The position numbers and the translations under genes were made by a program. Shown here in pieces: positions 7,774 through 16,957 of a stretch of 64,000 nucleotides of DNA. Under the pieces are notes generated by a model that saw nothing but the letters and a program-made list of their open reading frames with translations, was not told the origin of the DNA and ran no database searches. Origin of the DNA: Candidatus Rokuibacteriota bacterium (GTDB taxonomy: Bacteria; Methylomirabilota; Methylomirabilia; Rokubacteriales; CSP1-6); NCBI GenBank assembly GCA_003220495.1, contig QHSP01000021.1:122257-186256 (forward strand). Direction: 5' to 3'. Position 1 is the first letter of the stretch. Every line of letters starts with the position of its first letter.

Positions 7774-9318
7774 CTACTGGCTCTTGATCTTCATGTCCTC
7801 GTAGGACGGCCACACCGTCATCGGCACCAGGTTGATCGTGTGGTCCGCCATCTTCGGACCGACTCCCATCAGGGCGCGCAGGTCCATGATCGGCGCGAAC
7901 ATCGCCCGATCGATCGTCATCTGCTGGATGCGATGCAGCAGCGCCTCGCGCTTCTTCACGTCGCGCTCGCCGGCTTGCTGCTGGACGAGATCGTCGATCT
8001 CCGGATAGCCGCCATACGCGTAGGCTCCCTTGGAGCTGATGAATTCCGTCACCCGGCTGGCGGCGTTGCCGGAGTTGCCGACCGCGGTCATGAAGAGCCC
8101 GTGCAGCTTCTTCTCGCGCCACGCGGCGTAGAAGGCCGCACGCTCCATCGGCCGCATCTTCACCCGCAGGCCGACTGCGTTCAAATAGTTCACCGCCGCC
8201 TCGGCCACTGTGGGGAAGCCAGGGATCGGCACGAACTCGCCGGCGTCGAATCCGTTGGGATAGCCGGCTTCCGCGATGAGCTGCTTGGCCTTTTGCGGAT
8301 CGTAGGGCGGAGGCTCGACCTGCAGGGCGAAGTCCATCACGCGCGGCACGATGACCCCGGCCGGCGGGCAGAAGCCGAGGCACGCGGCCTCGTTCGTGGT
8401 CTTTCGATCGAGCGAGAGGTTGACGGCCTGGCGCAGGCGCTTGTCGTGCCACGGGGACTTCGCGTCCCATTGATCCGCGAACTCGATCCAGAAGATCGAT
8501 GCGTGACGCGAGGCCACGAGTTGAAGCCGCGGGTCCCGCCGCACCTCGATGCCCTCAGGCCCATCGAGCGCCACGGCGATGTCCGCCTCGCCCGTCTTCA
8601 GCATCGCGAGACGAGTGCTCCCGTCGGGCACGCTCTTCAAGACCAGCCGCCTGACGTTCGGCACGCGCCGCCAGTAGCCCGTGTACGCCTCCAGCACCAC
8701 GTCCACTCCTGGCGTGTGGCTCACGAACTTGTAGGCCCCGGCGCCGATCGGATGTTTCCGGAAACCGTCGTCCCCGACCTGCGTCAGGTATTTCTTGGGG
8801 ACGACGATCCCGGCGCCGGTGGCCGTCGTCCCGTAGAACGTCATGAAGTCCGGCCACGGGGAATTCAGCCGGAAGCGCACGGTGAGCGGATCGACGATCT
8901 CGACCGCGCGCACGCGAGTCTGGAACTCCTTGGCGCCGGCGCCTTTGTAGCGCTCGAAGCTGAACTTCACGTCCTCGGTGGTGAGGGGATCGCCGTTGTG
9001 GAACTTGAGCCCGCGGCGCAGCTTGAACTCGTACACGAGCCCGTCCGGGCTCTCCGTCCACGATTCGGCAAGGCTCGGGCCCATCTTCTGGTTCGGGAGC
9101 GGGCGCGCGAGCGCGTCGTGGATCGCGTAGAGCGTGCCGAAGGGCGTGATCTGGGGCGGCGCGCTCGACGGATCGAACCAGGTCGGCGCGATCGTGACGT
9201 GCCAGGCGACGATCACCTCGCCGGTCGGCGGCGCCTGCCCGACCGCTTCCTGGATCGTTCCGAATGTGAGGACAACTGCCGTGAGCAACAAGGCGATGCG
9301 GTGATGGCTGGACCGCAT
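7774..9318 (-). CDS. Peptide/nickel-type ABC transporter substrate-binding protein
   Basis: This is a 514-residue SBP family 5 (DppA/OppA-like) protein. The ATG at 9318 is chosen because GGAGGG lies 7 bases upstream and a Sec signal peptide follows (HHRIALLLTAVVLTFG... ending near GQAPP). Family landmarks are LAESWTESPDGLVYEFKLRRGLKFHNGDP, DVKFSFERYK and IGAGAYKF (each quoted as separate motifs). It would capture oligopeptides or other small ligands in the periplasm. It diverges from the tandem binding-protein operon at 9475 and has no permease on its own strand, so it may feed the permeases at 13-15 kb. It is clearly more distant from the two tandem paralogues than they are from each other. 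Confidence 0.85.
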   Translation of the reverse strand: MRSSHHRIALLLTAVVLTFGTIQEAVGQAPPTGEVIVAWHVTIAPTWFDPSSAPPQITPFGTLYAIHDALARPLPNQKMGPSLAESWTESPDGLVYEFKLRRGLKFHNGDPLTTEDVKFSFERYKGAGAKEFQTRVRAVEIVDPLTVRFRLNSPWPDFMTFYGTTATGAGIVVPKKYLTQVGDDGFRKHPIGAGAYKFVSHTPGVDVVLEAYTGYWRRVPNVRRLVLKSVPDGSTRLAMLKTGEADIAVALDGPEGIEVRRDPRLQLVASRHASIFWIEFADQWDAKSPWHDKRLRQAVNLSLDRKTTNEAACLGFCPPAGVIVPRVMDFALQVEPPPYDPQKAKQLIAEAGYPNGFDAGEFVPIPGFPTVAEAAVNYLNAVGLRVKMRPMERAAFYAAWREKKLHGLFMTAVGNSGNAASRVTEFISSKGAYAYGGYPEIDDLVQQQAGERDVKKREALLHRIQQMTIDRAMFAPIMDLRALMGVGPKMADHTINLVPMTVWPSYEDMKIKSQ

Positions 9319-9474
9319 ATTCGACCCTCCGCTGAAGGGAGCGTTTTCAACCTGCTCGTGTTGCGCCGAGGATAGCATCGTTCCTTGACTTCGCCCGGGG
9401 GCTATGGGAGGTTCGCCGCACTCGAGGCCGCTGTTTTCCCTTCGTCTAATGTCCGGACAGGGAGGAGAACCTCG
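9319..9474. promoter_or_regulatory. Divergent intergenic region between two binding-protein genes
   Basis: These 156 bases separate the minus-strand gene start (9318) from the plus-strand start (9475). The plus-strand start is preceded by GGAGGAGA with a 7-base spacer. Bases 9383-9430 contain CCTTGACTT followed by CTATGGGAGG, which are repeated at 41 of 48 positions ahead of the next gene (11197-11244). TTGACT could be a -35 element, but no convincing -10 at standard spacing is visible. Confidence 0.4.
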
Positions 9475-11166
9475 ATGCCCGCCACCGCCCCTCGCCAGAC
9501 CACTCGCCGGGCCGTGACTCGACGTGAGTTCCTCAAGCGCGCAGCCGTGACCAGCGCCGGGATGACCGCGTTGGCCGTCGGCACCGGTTGGCGAAGAGCC
9601 TCCGCCGGCGCGCCGTATCCTGACTGGATTCCCGCGAGCACCAAGCCGCCGAAGCGAGGCGGGGTGCTCACCCGGGCCTCGGCCTGGGACCCCCCGGTGA
9701 TCGACCCGCGGCTCACGCAATCGGTCGGGCTGTTCCAGTTCGCAGGGCTGACCAGCAATCGTCTTCTGCGCTATGTGTTCACGGACGAGGCGACCGGCTA
9801 CTACGACCTTACCCTCAAGGGAGATCTCGCCGAGTCCTGGCAGGGGAGCCCCGACCAGCGCGTATGGACATTCAAGCTGCGCCGGGGCGTCAAGTGGCAG
9901 AACGTGCCGCCGCTCAACGGGCGCGAGCTGGTCGCCGCCGACGTGAAGTACTGTTTCGAGGCCTACGCGAAAGAGGGCGTCCAGGCGTTCACGTTCCAGG
10001 AGATCGAGGGCATGGAGACGCCCGACACGCATACGCTGCGCGTGCACCTCAGGACGCCCAATGCGCTATTTCCACAGAACGTGGCCGAGCCCGTCTCCTT
10101 GATCTTCTCGCGTGAGGTCCTCGAGGAGGACGGTGACCTCAAGAAGCGCTTGATCGGCACCGGGCCCTACATCCTCAAGGAGCACACCCGCAAGGTGCGC
10201 GTTGTGCTCCAGCGCAATCCCGACTACTTCGACACGGGTCGCCCCTACGTCGACGAATACGTCATCCTCTCGACACCAGACTCCGCCACCCGCACGGCAG
10301 CATTCCGCACCGGTCAGAGCGACTTTCTACCGTTGCAGAGCCCGTCCGAGGTGGAGGCCGTCCGCAAGACGAATCCGGCCGCCGTCGTGCAGGCGCTCAC
10401 GCCCTCGATAACGCCGTTCGGGCTCGCGCTGGCTCAGGACAAGCCGCCGTTGAACGACGTGCGCGTCCGCCGCGCCCTCTCGATGGCCATCGACCGCCAG
10501 AAGCAGGTGGACACGGTGTACGAGGGCCACGGCATCGTCACCGCGGGCGTGCCGTGGATTTATTACCAGGACGCGAAGCCAACGGCGAAGGACCTTGGCC
10601 CCTGGTGGCAGTACCGTCCCGCCGATGCCAAGAAGCTCTTGGCCGAAGCCGGTCACCCCAACGGCTTCGAGACGACGCTGTTCTACTACGAGTACTTCCC
10701 GCAGATGACGTCCCAGGTCCAGCTCGTTCAGCAGGATCTCAGGAAGAACCTCAACATCAACGTCAAGATCAGCAAGCTCGACTACACGAGCTACTACGGG
10801 CGGTACGTCGAGGGCAAATGGGACGGGTTGGCCTGGGGCTTCCAGTCCGGACACGCGGTGGGCCTCGACGAGCGCACGTACGTGTACATGCATTCCAAGT
10901 CCACGAAGAACTTCTTCCGAGTCAACGATCCGATCATCGACGAGCTGACCGTGAAGCTCCGGCAGGCACCCGACCGCGCCGAGCAGCGCGCAACCGCCAG
11001 GAGGATCGTAGACCGGGAGTATGACCAGGTGCTGCGGATGTGGATGCCCCATGGCTCCAACTTCGTCGTCTTCCAGCCGCACCTGCGAAACGTGGCCGGC
11101 GGCGTTCTGCGCGGTCCCATCGGGTATGGCGCGCCGACCCTGGCCCGGCTCTGGATCGACAAGTAG
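9475..11166 (+). CDS. Tat-exported peptide-type ABC substrate-binding protein (tandem copy 1)
   Basis: The product is 563 residues, starting at ATG 9475 (strong SD GGAGGAGA). The twin-arginine signal TRREFLKRAAVTSAG means it is folded before export. The mature part is an SBP family 5 protein: KRGGVLTRASAWDPPVIDPR, LAESWQGSPDQRVWTFKLRR, IGTGPYILKEHTRKVRVVLQ, RRALSMAIDRQK. It is closely similar along its whole length to the next gene (tandem duplicates, most landmark blocks identical). It is followed 117 bases later by copy 2, then by two permeases. The ligand is unknown; neighbouring amidohydrolase and aldolase genes suggest a catabolised organic compound rather than peptides. Confidence 0.88.
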   Translation: MPATAPRQTTRRAVTRREFLKRAAVTSAGMTALAVGTGWRRASAGAPYPDWIPASTKPPKRGGVLTRASAWDPPVIDPRLTQSVGLFQFAGLTSNRLLRYVFTDEATGYYDLTLKGDLAESWQGSPDQRVWTFKLRRGVKWQNVPPLNGRELVAADVKYCFEAYAKEGVQAFTFQEIEGMETPDTHTLRVHLRTPNALFPQNVAEPVSLIFSREVLEEDGDLKKRLIGTGPYILKEHTRKVRVVLQRNPDYFDTGRPYVDEYVILSTPDSATRTAAFRTGQSDFLPLQSPSEVEAVRKTNPAAVVQALTPSITPFGLALAQDKPPLNDVRVRRALSMAIDRQKQVDTVYEGHGIVTAGVPWIYYQDAKPTAKDLGPWWQYRPADAKKLLAEAGHPNGFETTLFYYEYFPQMTSQVQLVQQDLRKNLNINVKISKLDYTSYYGRYVEGKWDGLAWGFQSGHAVGLDERTYVYMHSKSTKNFFRVNDPIIDELTVKLRQAPDRAEQRATARRIVDREYDQVLRMWMPHGSNFVVFQPHLRNVAGGVLRGPIGYGAPTLARLWIDK

Positions 11167-11196
11167 CGGAGCGGTCGGCGGCTCCTCCCGGGATTC

Positions 11197-11244
11197 CCTT
11201 GACTTCCCTCGGGGCGTATGGGAATTTCGCCGCACTCGTGGCCG
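11197..11244 (+). promoter_or_regulatory. Duplicated leader/promoter segment ahead of second binding protein
   Basis: Aligned with 9383-9430, 41 of 48 bases match, including CCTTGACTTC, TATGGGA and TCGCCGCACTCG. The segment lies about 40 bases upstream of the second tandem binding-protein start and was therefore copied along with the gene. Its retention outside the coding region suggests a promoter or regulator site, although simple recent duplication could also explain it. Confidence 0.4.
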
Positions 11245-11283
11245 GTTCGCTCGATATTTCTCTCGGGAAGAAGGAGACCTTCG

Positions 11284-12981
11284 ATGCCCGCTACCGACCC
11301 TCGCAACCGTGCTCGTCGTCGCGTGACGCGACGAGAGTTCCTCGAGCGCGCCGGATTGACCGGCGCCGGCGCGGCCGCCCTGGCCGCGGGTATCCCGAGC
11401 CGGCGCGCGGTCGCTCAGCAGGCCGGCGCCTTTCCGGAATGGATTCCTGCCAGCACCAAGCCGGCGAAGCGCGGCGGGGCGCTGACCCGCGCGTCCGCCT
11501 GGGACCCGCCGCTGATCGATCCGCGGCTCACGCAGTCAGTCGGGCTCTATCAGTTCGCCGGGCTGACGAGTAACCGACTCGTTCGCTACGCCTTCTCCGA
11601 CGAAGCCAGCGGCCCGAGCGACCTCGGCCTCAAGGGCGATCTGGCCGAGTCGTGGCAGAGCGATTCCGCCAATCGCGTGTGGACGTTCAAGCTCCGGCAA
11701 GGCGTCAAGTGGCAGAACGTGGCGCCGCTCAACGGCCGCGAGCTCACCGCGGCCGACGTGAAGTACTGCTTCGAGGCGTACGCGAAGGAGGGCGTGCAGA
11801 CCTTCACATTCCAGGAAATCGAAGGCATGGAGACGCCCGACAAGCACACCTTGCGCATCCACCTCAAGAGCCCCAACACGCTCTTCCCCCAGAACCTCGC
11901 CGAGCCGATCGCGCTCGTGTTCTCGCGCGAGGTTTTGGAAGAGGACGGCGACCTCAAGAAGCGTCTGATCGGTACCGGGCCGTACATCTTGAAGGAACAC
12001 ACCCGCAAAGTCCGCATCGTGCTCCAGCGCAACCCCGACTATTTCGACAAGGGTCGCCCGTACGTCGACGAGTACGTCATCCTCTCCACGCCGGACGCCG
12101 CGACCCGCCTGGCCGCATTTCGCACGGGTCAGAGCGATTTCATGTGGCTGGCGAGCGCCTCCGAGGTGGAGACGGCGCGCAGGACCAATCCCAACGCCGT
12201 CGTGCAGTCGTACCACAACACCTTGGCGCCGTTCGGCCTGGCGCTCGCCCAGGACAAGCCGCCTTACAACGACGTCCGGGTAAGGCGCGCGATCTCGATG
12301 GCCATCGACCGCCAGAAGCAGGTCGACACGGTCTTCGAAGGCCACGGGATCCCGGGCTGGGGCGTGCCCTACATCTACTACCAGGACAAGGCGCCGACCT
12401 TGAAGGAGCTCGGGCCCTGGGTCCAGTACCGCCCGGACGAGGCGAAGAAGCTGATGGCCGAAGCCGGCCACGCCAAGGGCTTCGAGACGACCTTGTTCTA
12501 CTACGAGTACTTCCCGCAGATGACCTCGCAGGTGCAGCTCGTGCAGCAAGAGCTCAAGAAAAATCTCAACATCGACATCAAGATCACGAAGCTCGACTAC
12601 ACGACGTACTACGGCCGCTACGTCGAGGGCAAGTGGGACGGGATGTCCTGGGGCTTCCAGTCGGGCCACGCGATCGGCCTCGACGAGCGGACGTACCACT
12701 ACATGTACTCGAAGTCGACGAAGAACTTCTTCCGGGTCAACGATCCGGTCATCGACGATCTGACGACGAAGCTGCGCCGGACATCCGATCGCGCCGAGCA
12801 ACGGACGATCACCAAGAAGATCGTCGATCGAGAGTTCGACCAGGTGCTGCGGATGTGGATGCCGTACGACAACGGCTTCCTGGTCTTCCAGCCCCACATG
12901 CGCAATGTGGCCGCCGGCGCGCTCCGCCGCACCGATGGCTACGGCTCGCCGACCCTGGCGCGGGCCTGGATCGAGAAGTGA
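11284..12981 (+). CDS. Tat-exported peptide-type ABC substrate-binding protein (tandem copy 2)
   Basis: It has 565 residues from ATG 11284, with AAGGAGA upstream. The Tat signal is TRREFLERAGLTGAGAAAL. The mature protein repeats copy 1 nearly block for block: WIPASTKPAKRGGALTRASA, KRLIGTGPYILKEHTRK, YYEYFPQMTSQVQLVQQ, SKSTKNFFRVNDP. The clearest difference is the segment around SDFMWLASASEVETARR versus SDFLPLQSPSEVEAVRK in copy 1, a plausible specificity region. It immediately precedes the permease genes, with a GC hairpin between, and is probably the main binding protein of this importer. Confidence 0.88.
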   Translation: MPATDPRNRARRRVTRREFLERAGLTGAGAAALAAGIPSRRAVAQQAGAFPEWIPASTKPAKRGGALTRASAWDPPLIDPRLTQSVGLYQFAGLTSNRLVRYAFSDEASGPSDLGLKGDLAESWQSDSANRVWTFKLRQGVKWQNVAPLNGRELTAADVKYCFEAYAKEGVQTFTFQEIEGMETPDKHTLRIHLKSPNTLFPQNLAEPIALVFSREVLEEDGDLKKRLIGTGPYILKEHTRKVRIVLQRNPDYFDKGRPYVDEYVILSTPDAATRLAAFRTGQSDFMWLASASEVETARRTNPNAVVQSYHNTLAPFGLALAQDKPPYNDVRVRRAISMAIDRQKQVDTVFEGHGIPGWGVPYIYYQDKAPTLKELGPWVQYRPDEAKKLMAEAGHAKGFETTLFYYEYFPQMTSQVQLVQQELKKNLNIDIKITKLDYTTYYGRYVEGKWDGMSWGFQSGHAIGLDERTYHYMYSKSTKNFFRVNDPVIDDLTTKLRRTSDRAEQRTITKKIVDREFDQVLRMWMPYDNGFLVFQPHMRNVAAGALRRTDGYGSPTLARAWIEK

Positions 12982-13034
12982 CGGAGCGCTGACCGCACCA
13001 GAGATCGGAATGGTGGTGCGCGCTGCAGGCCGTC

Positions 13035-13052
13035 GCGGGGCTGGGGCCCCGC
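13035..13052 (+). terminator. GC hairpin between binding-protein and permease genes
   Basis: GCGGGGC, a 4-base TGGG loop, then GCCCCGC form a perfect 7-bp stem 54 bases after the binding-protein stop and 45 bases before the permease start. No U-tract follows directly. This would act as an attenuator or mRNA-stabilising 3' end rather than a full intrinsic terminator, lowering permease output relative to binding protein. Confidence 0.45.
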
Positions 13053-13096
13053 CGGCCGAGGCGCGACTGTAAATTTAGAGAGGGCGCGACCGTCCC

Positions 13097-14047
13097 ATGC
13101 AGAAGTACGTGATCCGGCGTTTGCTGCTCGCGGTGCCGGTTCTTCTGCTCTCCTCGCTGATCGTCTTCGGCCTGATGCGCGTCATGCCGGGCGACGCGCT
13201 GATCGCACTCATGGGCGAGTCCGGCAACGTCGGCGAGAAGGAGCTGGCGAAGCTCCGAAAGGACCTCGGCCTCGATCGGCCCTACTACCAGCAGTATCTG
13301 CTCTGGCTCTGGCAGATGGTGAGTCTCCGTCCGGGCGACTCCATCTTCACGAACGAGCCGATCGCCGTGTCGCTCCGGAAGGCGATTCCCGTCACCCTCG
13401 AGCTGGCGGCGCTGGCGATGATCATCGGGCTCGTCATCGCCGTGCCCGTCGGTGTCCTGTCGGCCACCCGACAGGACAAGGCCTCGGACTACGCGGGCAG
13501 GGTCGTCGCGGTGGCCGGTCTCTCCATTCCCGATTTCTGGCTCGCGACGCTCGTCATCACCTTCGCCGCGATCTGGGTCCACTGGATCCCCCCGATCGGC
13601 TACGTGAGCTTCTGGGACTCGCCGTGGCGCAATCTCCAGCAGTTCCTGCTGCCGGCGGCCATCCTCGGATACCGCCTCTCGGCGGCGACGATGCGGATGA
13701 CCCGCTCGACCGTCCTCGAGACCTTGCGCGAGGATTACGTGCGCACGGCGTGGGCCAAGGGGCTCGCGGGCCGGATCGTCGTCTACAAGCACGCGCTGAA
13801 GAACGCGCTGATCCCGGTCGTCACGATCGTCGGCGGACAGCTGGGGACCCTGCTGGCCGGGACGTTCGTCGTCGAGCAGATCTTCGCGCTGCCGGGGATG
13901 GGCCGGCTCACGGTGGAGGCGATCCTGTACCGCGACTATCCGGTCGTGCAGACCAACGTGATGCTGGTCGCGGCGACCCTGGTCACCCTGAACCTGGTCG
14001 TCGATCTGACGTACGCGTGGCTCGACCCGCGGATCCGCTACCAGTGA
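13097..14047 (+). CDS. DppB/OppB-type ABC transporter permease
   Basis: This 316-residue inner-membrane permease starts YVIRRLLLAVPVLLLSSLIVFGL and has VMPGDALIAL, the usual OppB N-terminal pattern. The coupling-helix 'EAA' loop is present as LREDYVRTAWAKGLAGR, followed by NALIPVVTIVGGQLGTLLAG. It pairs with the DppC-type permease 7 bases downstream to form the channel for the binding proteins at 9.5-13 kb. No DppD/DppF ATPase genes occur in the window, so these must be supplied from elsewhere. Confidence 0.9.
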   Translation: MQKYVIRRLLLAVPVLLLSSLIVFGLMRVMPGDALIALMGESGNVGEKELAKLRKDLGLDRPYYQQYLLWLWQMVSLRPGDSIFTNEPIAVSLRKAIPVTLELAALAMIIGLVIAVPVGVLSATRQDKASDYAGRVVAVAGLSIPDFWLATLVITFAAIWVHWIPPIGYVSFWDSPWRNLQQFLLPAAILGYRLSAATMRMTRSTVLETLREDYVRTAWAKGLAGRIVVYKHALKNALIPVVTIVGGQLGTLLAGTFVVEQIFALPGMGRLTVEAILYRDYPVVQTNVMLVAATLVTLNLVVDLTYAWLDPRIRYQ

Positions 14048-14054
14048 GGTTCTG

Positions 14055-14954
14055 ATGGCGACGGTCCCGCTCCGCGTGCCCCTGGAGGATCCGGCGAGCG
14101 TCACGGTCAGCCGCGCGCACGCGCTCTGGCGGACGATGAAGAAGAAGCCGCTCGGCGCCGTCTCGGCGGCGCTCCTCGCCGTGATCGTGCTGATGGCGAT
14201 CTTCGCCGACGTCCTGGCGCCCTACGATCCGCTGGCGACGCAGCCGGAGATCCGGCTGTCCGCGCCGAGCCGCGCGCACCCGTTCGGGACCGACGACATC
14301 GGCCGCGACGTCTTGAGCCGAATCATCTACGGCGCCCGCATCTCGCTCTGGGTCGGGATGCTCGCCGTCGGCATCGGCACGGCGGCGGGCATGGTCATCG
14401 GCCTCCTCTGCGGCTACTGCGAGGGACGACTAGACCTCATCGTCCAGCGCGTCATGGATGCGATCCAGGCCATCCCGGGGCTCGTGCTCGCGCTGGCGAT
14501 CGTTGCGGTGCTCAAGCCGAGCACGACCAACGCGATGCTGGCGATCGCCATGGTGATCATCCCCGGCAACTCGCGTATCGTGCGCGGCGCGGTGCTCACC
14601 GCCAAGCAAAATCGATACGTCGAGGCGGCGCAGGCCATGGGATGCCGCCATCCGCGCATCATCATGAGCCACATCCTGCCCAACGTGACGGCGCCGATCC
14701 TGGTCATCGCCTCGATCTGGCTCGGCAACGCGATCCTGATCGAGGCGACGCTCTCCTTCCTCGGCGTCGGCACCCAGCCGCCGACGCCGTCGTGGGGCTT
14801 GATGCTGTCGAGCACCGGCCGCGCCTTCATGGAGCAGGCGCCGTGGCTCGCGATCTTCCCCGGCCTGGCGATCAGCCTGGCGGTCTTGGGCTTCAACCTC
14901 TTCGGTGATACGCTTCGGGACGCGTGGGATCCGAAGCTGCGGCGAAGTGGCTAG
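14055..14954 (+). CDS. DppC/OppC-type ABC transporter permease
   Basis: It has 299 residues. An N-terminal cytoplasmic stretch leads to LGAVSAALLAVIVLMAIFADVLAPYDP, the family's characteristic first helix, followed by HPFGTDDIGRDVLSRIIYGAR (quoted in part) and the EAA loop EAAQAMGCRHPRIIMSHILP. A GTGAGG ribosome site precedes the ATG. It is the second half of the permease pair; the stop lies 16 bases ahead of the amidohydrolase gene start, consistent with one transcript. Confidence 0.9.
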   Translation: MATVPLRVPLEDPASVTVSRAHALWRTMKKKPLGAVSAALLAVIVLMAIFADVLAPYDPLATQPEIRLSAPSRAHPFGTDDIGRDVLSRIIYGARISLWVGMLAVGIGTAAGMVIGLLCGYCEGRLDLIVQRVMDAIQAIPGLVLALAIVAVLKPSTTNAMLAIAMVIIPGNSRIVRGAVLTAKQNRYVEAAQAMGCRHPRIIMSHILPNVTAPILVIASIWLGNAILIEATLSFLGVGTQPPTPSWGLMLSSTGRAFMEQAPWLAIFPGLAISLAVLGFNLFGDTLRDAWDPKLRRSG

Positions 14955-14970
14955 GGATAGAGGAGGAACC

Positions 14971-16125
14971 ATGCCGTACAACCTGATCTCCGGCGACAAC
15001 CACATCGACCTGACCTACCTTCCGCCCGACCTCTGGTCGTCGCAGGCGCCGGGGAAGTGGAAGCTCCTCGTTCCGCGCGTGGAAGAGCTCGAGGACGGCC
15101 TGCACTGGTTCGTGGACGCCCAGGACCGCGGTATGTGGAACGGGGTGGGGCCAGGCTTCCTGAAATACCAGCGGGGCATGTTCGGCCACATCGACGAGAT
15201 GAAGGATCTGGGCTTCGAGTGGGACTATCGTCCGGGCGCGAAGCCGCGGCCGACCACACCCGAGCTCCGGCTGGCCGACCTGGACCGCGACGGGATCGAC
15301 GCCGAGGTCGTCTACGGCTGCCTGATGATCAACGACCTGATCGGCGACGCCGGCATCCGCGCCTGGGCGGACAAGATGTACAACGACTGGGCCGCCGACT
15401 TCGCCAAGCGCTCCGATCCCCGGCGCGTGTTCCCGCTGGCGATCATCCCCAACACCGATCCGATCGAGGCCGCCGCCGAGGTGCGCCGCTGCGCGAAGAT
15501 GGGGCTCCGGGGCGGGGATCTCGCGTTCAAGCGCATGTCGCCGCCGCTCTATCACGACGGCTGGTTCCCGCTCTGGGAGGCGGCCGCCGAGTGCAAGTTC
15601 CCGATCGCGTTCCATTCCACCGGTTTCAAGGCGCTGCGGGCCCCTGACACGCCGCAGATGGAGCAGCAGTATCTGACCCAGTGGCGCCTGGTGCGCTCGG
15701 CGCTGTTCCAGCTCGACACCATGGAGGTCCTCGTGTCGATCCTGGCGTCCGGCGCCTGCGAGAAGTACCCGGATTTCAACTTCGTGCTGGGCGAGTCGGG
15801 CGTGACCTGGCTGCCGTACGTCTTCGACCGGCTCGACACGGAGTACCAGGACCGGGCGCGGAGCCTGGGCTTCAGCCTGAAGCCGAGCGACTACTTCCGC
15901 CGTCAGGGCTACGTGACCTATCAACAAGATCAGTATCTGGAGCCGATCATCCCGCTCATCGGCGAGGACAACATCATCTGGGGCGCGGACTATCCGCATC
16001 CCGACTGCATCTGGCCCAACTCGCACAGCACGCTCGAGAAGAATCTGAGCGGGTTGTCCGAGCGCGTCCAGAAGAAGATTACGCGCGACAACGCCGCGAA
16101 GCTTTACAACATAAAGGATTCCTGA
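14971..16125 (+). CDS. Amidohydrolase-2 family metal-dependent hydrolase
   Basis: The product is 384 residues from ATG 14971, preceded by AGGAGGA. The N-terminal metal motif is divergent: SGDNHIDL in place of the usual DxHxH. C-terminal family blocks include FVLGESGVTWLPYVFDRLD and IIWGADYPHPDCIWPNS, with the metal Asp in GxDYPH, and NAAKLYNI at the end. Amidohydrolase-2 members hydrolyse or decarboxylate small cyclic or aromatic acids. The stop TGA overlaps the ATG of the aldolase gene (TGATG form), tying the two together downstream of the importer; they probably degrade the imported compound. Confidence 0.85.
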   Translation: MPYNLISGDNHIDLTYLPPDLWSSQAPGKWKLLVPRVEELEDGLHWFVDAQDRGMWNGVGPGFLKYQRGMFGHIDEMKDLGFEWDYRPGAKPRPTTPELRLADLDRDGIDAEVVYGCLMINDLIGDAGIRAWADKMYNDWAADFAKRSDPRRVFPLAIIPNTDPIEAAAEVRRCAKMGLRGGDLAFKRMSPPLYHDGWFPLWEAAAECKFPIAFHSTGFKALRAPDTPQMEQQYLTQWRLVRSALFQLDTMEVLVSILASGACEKYPDFNFVLGESGVTWLPYVFDRLDTEYQDRARSLGFSLKPSDYFRRQGYVTYQQDQYLEPIIPLIGEDNIIWGADYPHPDCIWPNSHSTLEKNLSGLSERVQKKITRDNAAKLYNIKDS

Positions 16126-16892
16126 TGACTTCGACCGCGCTCGACATCCCGTCGCTCCGCGGGAAAGTGTCAGAGGAAGAGTGGGCGGTGCGTGTGGACC
16201 TGGCGGCCTGCTACCGGCTGCTGGTGCGCTACGGCTGGGAGGATCTGACCTTCACGCACATCACCGTGCGGGTGCCGGGCGCCGAGGATCAGTTCCTGAT
16301 CAACCCGTACGGGCTCTTCTTCGACGAGATCACGGCCTCGAGCCTGGTCAAGATCGACCTCCAGGGACGGAAGATCGGGGACTCGCCGTTTCCGGTGAAC
16401 CAGGCGGGCTTCGTCATCCACAGCGCCATCCACGCCGCGCGCCACGACGCCCGCTGCGTGCTCCACACGCACACGGTGAGCGGCATCGCCGTGTCGACGC
16501 AACGCGCCGGGCTCTTGCCGATCTCGCAGCACGCGATGTCCGTTCTCCCGAGCCTTGGCTATCACGACTTCGAGGGCATCGCGACGCGCGACGACGAGAA
16601 GCCGCGCCTGGTCGCCGATCTTGGCGACCACACCCACCTGATCTTGAGAAACCACGGGCTGATCACGGTGGGCGAGACGGTCGCGGACGCCTTCGTCGCG
16701 ATGTACTTCCTCGAATCGTCGTGCGCGATCCAGGTGCGCGCCCAGTCGGGCGGTGGCGAGCTGATCCCGGTGCCGAAAGAGGTGCTGGATGCGGCCTACG
16801 CCGGCCCGGCTCGTCCGCGTGGCCGCGGCGAGACGATCTGGCCCGGCCTGCTCCGGCGGCTCGACCGCATCGATCCTTCCTACAAGAGCTGA
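16125..16892 (+). CDS. Class II aldolase/adducin family protein
   Basis: This is a 255-residue protein. The class II aldolase fold is indicated by DLTFTHITVRVPG, INPYGLFFDEITASSLVKID and the zinc ligands VLHTHT plus ILRNHG. The early Glu/Asp pattern of fuculose-phosphate aldolase is retained only partly, so it may be a decarboxylase- or aldolase-like enzyme on a non-phosphorylated substrate. Its ATG overlaps the amidohydrolase stop, and the run of genes ends at the hairpin 28 bases downstream. Confidence 0.85.
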   Translation: MTSTALDIPSLRGKVSEEEWAVRVDLAACYRLLVRYGWEDLTFTHITVRVPGAEDQFLINPYGLFFDEITASSLVKIDLQGRKIGDSPFPVNQAGFVIHSAIHAARHDARCVLHTHTVSGIAVSTQRAGLLPISQHAMSVLPSLGYHDFEGIATRDDEKPRLVADLGDHTHLILRNHGLITVGETVADAFVAMYFLESSCAIQVRAQSGGGELIPVPKEVLDAAYAGPARPRGRGETIWPGLLRRLDRIDPSYKS

Positions 16893-16920
16893 GCCGCGCG
16901 TTCGGTCGCTGAACGGCGCC

Positions 16921-16943
16921 CGCGTCGTCTTCGCGACGACGCG
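16921..16943. terminator. Hairpin between convergent genes
   Basis: CGCGTCGTC, loop TTCGC, GACGACGCG: a perfect 9-bp stem in the 65-base gap between the aldolase stop (16892) and the minus-strand DUF3500 stop (16958). It can serve both strands. There is no clear U-tract on the plus strand. Confidence 0.5.
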
Positions 16944-16957
16944 CGGCGCCGATTTCG

